Shown: piece by piece, positions 6,116-6,904 of the stretch
Position numbering within the stretch: position 1 is the first letter of the stretch
How the letters are laid out: each line of letters begins with the position of its first letter
Assembly: GCA_025357975.1 (NCBI GenBank)
Contig: JANYKY010000158.1
Span: 1 to 6,904, forward strand
DNA length: 6,904 nucleotides
DNA from: Gemmatimonadaceae bacterium
Lineage (GTDB): Bacteria; Gemmatimonadota; Gemmatimonadetes; Gemmatimonadales; Gemmatimonadaceae
Reading direction: 5' to 3'
The notes under the pieces: model-generated
Told to the model about the DNA's origin: nothing
Databases searched by the model: none
Seen by the model: the letters and a program-made list of their open reading frames with translations, nothing else
Translations under genes and position numbers: made by a program

Positions 6116-6318
6116 CCGTTCTTCTCATAAGTTGTATTGGCAGAAAGTTGGTATTGCAAACGAGAACGAAGGAGGAAGTTGGCTCTGCCGCAAAGCTGTT
6201 CGGGCCAAAGGCGGTTCTCGCCGGATTCTACTCGTATGGCGAGATCTCACCACTGACTCCGAACGCCGCTTGCGAGATGCACAATCAGACGATGACCATC
6301 ACGACGCTGGCGGAGTAG
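6115..6318 (+). pseudogene. C-terminal remnant of a FIST-domain sensory protein
   Basis: From about 6115 to TAG 6316-6318, the frame differing from the PAS frame gives some 67 residues matching the end of FIST (F-box/intracellular signal transduction) proteins. FIST proteins are small-ligand sensors often encoded beside sensor kinases. The matching segments in order are SVLLISCIGRKLVLQ, TKEEVGSAAKLFGPKAVLAG, FYSYGEISPLTPNA and CEMHNQTMTITTLAE before the stop. The FIST N-terminal domain and most of the FIST_C domain are absent, and no start codon or ribosome site precedes the piece. It is joined directly to the PAS relic near 6110-6118, out of frame. The 3' end is natural-looking and lies 19 bases before the ligase ATG, so the original order was probably FIST gene, then ligase, before the deletion. 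Assigned by motif recognition, without a search. Confidence 0.78.
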
Positions 6319-6337
6319 TGAAACGGAGAAATACAAG

Positions 6338-6904
6338 ATGAACCTGCCGGTCAATCCTCCACTACTGCCAATGCTCGCAAAACGCGTTGGCGAGCTTCCA
6401 CCCGGGGATGAGTGGATATTCGAGCCCAAGTGGGATGGGTTCCGCACACTCGTGTTCCGGGACGGCGAGGAGGTGTTGATCCAGAGCCGCGACGAAAAGC
6501 CGCTCAATCGCTACTTCCCGGAGCTGGTCGATCATCTCAAGGCTCAACTACCAGAACGATGCGTCCTTGACGGAGAGATCGTAATCGCAAATGAGCACGG
6601 CCTCGATTTCGACACGCTTCAATTGCGCCTCCATCCTGCGGCATCGCGAGTGAAGCTCCTCGCCGAGCAAACGCCGGCGTCCATTGTTTTCTTCGATTTG
6701 TTATGCGATGACGATGAAAGCCTTTGCGACAGACCGTTCAGCGAACGACGTACACGACTCGAATCGCTGCTGGCGAAAGCGCGGCCGCCGCTTTACCTGA
6801 CCCCTGCAACGCGCAACCGGATAACCGCCACAGACTGGTTTGGTCGCTTCGAAGGTGCTGGACTCGACGGTGTAGTCGCCAAACCCGAAGCCGGAACCTA
6901 TCAA
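6338..6904 (+). CDS. ligC: ATP-dependent DNA ligase, LigC-like, 3' end missing
   Basis: This is the adenylation domain of an ATP-dependent DNA ligase, which seals nicks via an enzyme-AMP intermediate, as in bacterial nick repair and the LigC/LigD repair pathways. The 189 residues present carry nucleotidyltransferase motif I EPKWDGFR with nucleophile Lys31, motif Ia SRDEKPLNRYFPEL (50-63), motif III VLDGEIVI (76-83), the FFDLL strand (118-122) and motif IV GLDGVVAKP (175-183). The frame is open at the right edge, so motif V and the OB-fold domain lie outside the window. PFSERRTRLESLL, LTPATRN and the short N-terminus resemble mycobacterial LigC more than LigD, which carries extra polymerase or nuclease domains. 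A polymerase domain after the ligase cannot be excluded from here. The start is ATG 6338, with GGAGA at 6325-6329 and 8 bases spacing. It follows the FIST relic by 19 bases. All motifs visible are intact. Confidence 0.92.
   Translation, partial: MNLPVNPPLLPMLAKRVGELPPGDEWIFEPKWDGFRTLVFRDGEEVLIQSRDEKPLNRYFPELVDHLKAQLPERCVLDGEIVIANEHGLDFDTLQLRLHPAASRVKLLAEQTPASIVFFDLLCDDDESLCDRPFSERRTRLESLLAKARPPLYLTPATRNRITATDWFGRFEGAGLDGVVAKPEAGTYQ

Noticed and set aside
6039..6341. Plus-strand open frame of 100 codons across the PAS/FIST joint.
   Set aside because: The recognisable PAS and FIST sequences are in the other two frames, so this one is a shadow.

Overview
The window is a GC-rich bacterial chromosome fragment. 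The gene set is a secreted gamma-glutamyltransferase-like enzyme, a Pro/Ser-rich lipoprotein, a DUF3597 protein, PAS sensor sequence and a LigC-type ATP-dependent DNA ligase. This suggests a soil-type bacterium, possibly Gemmatimonadota or a similar phylum, but the placement is a guess from protein style rather than a search.

Left part (1-2700): the 3' part of a proline iminopeptidase-type alpha/beta hydrolase is followed by a signal-peptide-bearing gamma-glutamyltransferase family enzyme. Both could act in peptide or gamma-glutamyl scavenging. Between them, on the opposite strand, lies a C-terminal fragment of a VapC-like PIN toxin. A strong 13-bp hairpin at 2735-2765 separates this block from the convergent genes to its right.

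Middle (2772-4960): a minus-strand lipoprotein gene with no recognised function and a minus-strand DUF3597 gene are followed by a divergent plus-strand alpha/beta hydrolase of dienelactone-hydrolase style. The 72-bp divergent spacer contains overlapping -10-like elements on the two strands.

Right part (4961-6318): this is the most unusual stretch, a run of gene remains joined end to end. It holds (a) an AAC(3)-I-type aminoglycoside acetyltransferase relic with an internal deletion, a frameshift and no C-terminus; (b) a PAS-coil-PAS sensor relic, joined in frame to the acetyltransferase piece, frameshifted inside its first PAS domain and lacking any kinase domain; and (c) the last roughly 68 codons of a FIST-domain sensory protein, joined out of frame to the PAS relic. 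The long open frame through 4969-5471 is therefore a chimera of two broken genes and not one acetyltransferase. The relics end 19 bases before an intact LigC-like DNA ligase gene, which runs off the right edge.

I see no tRNA, rRNA, CRISPR array, insertion sequence or integrase. No obvious new multi-gene system is present. The notable content is the chain of decayed genes and the antisense toxin remnant.
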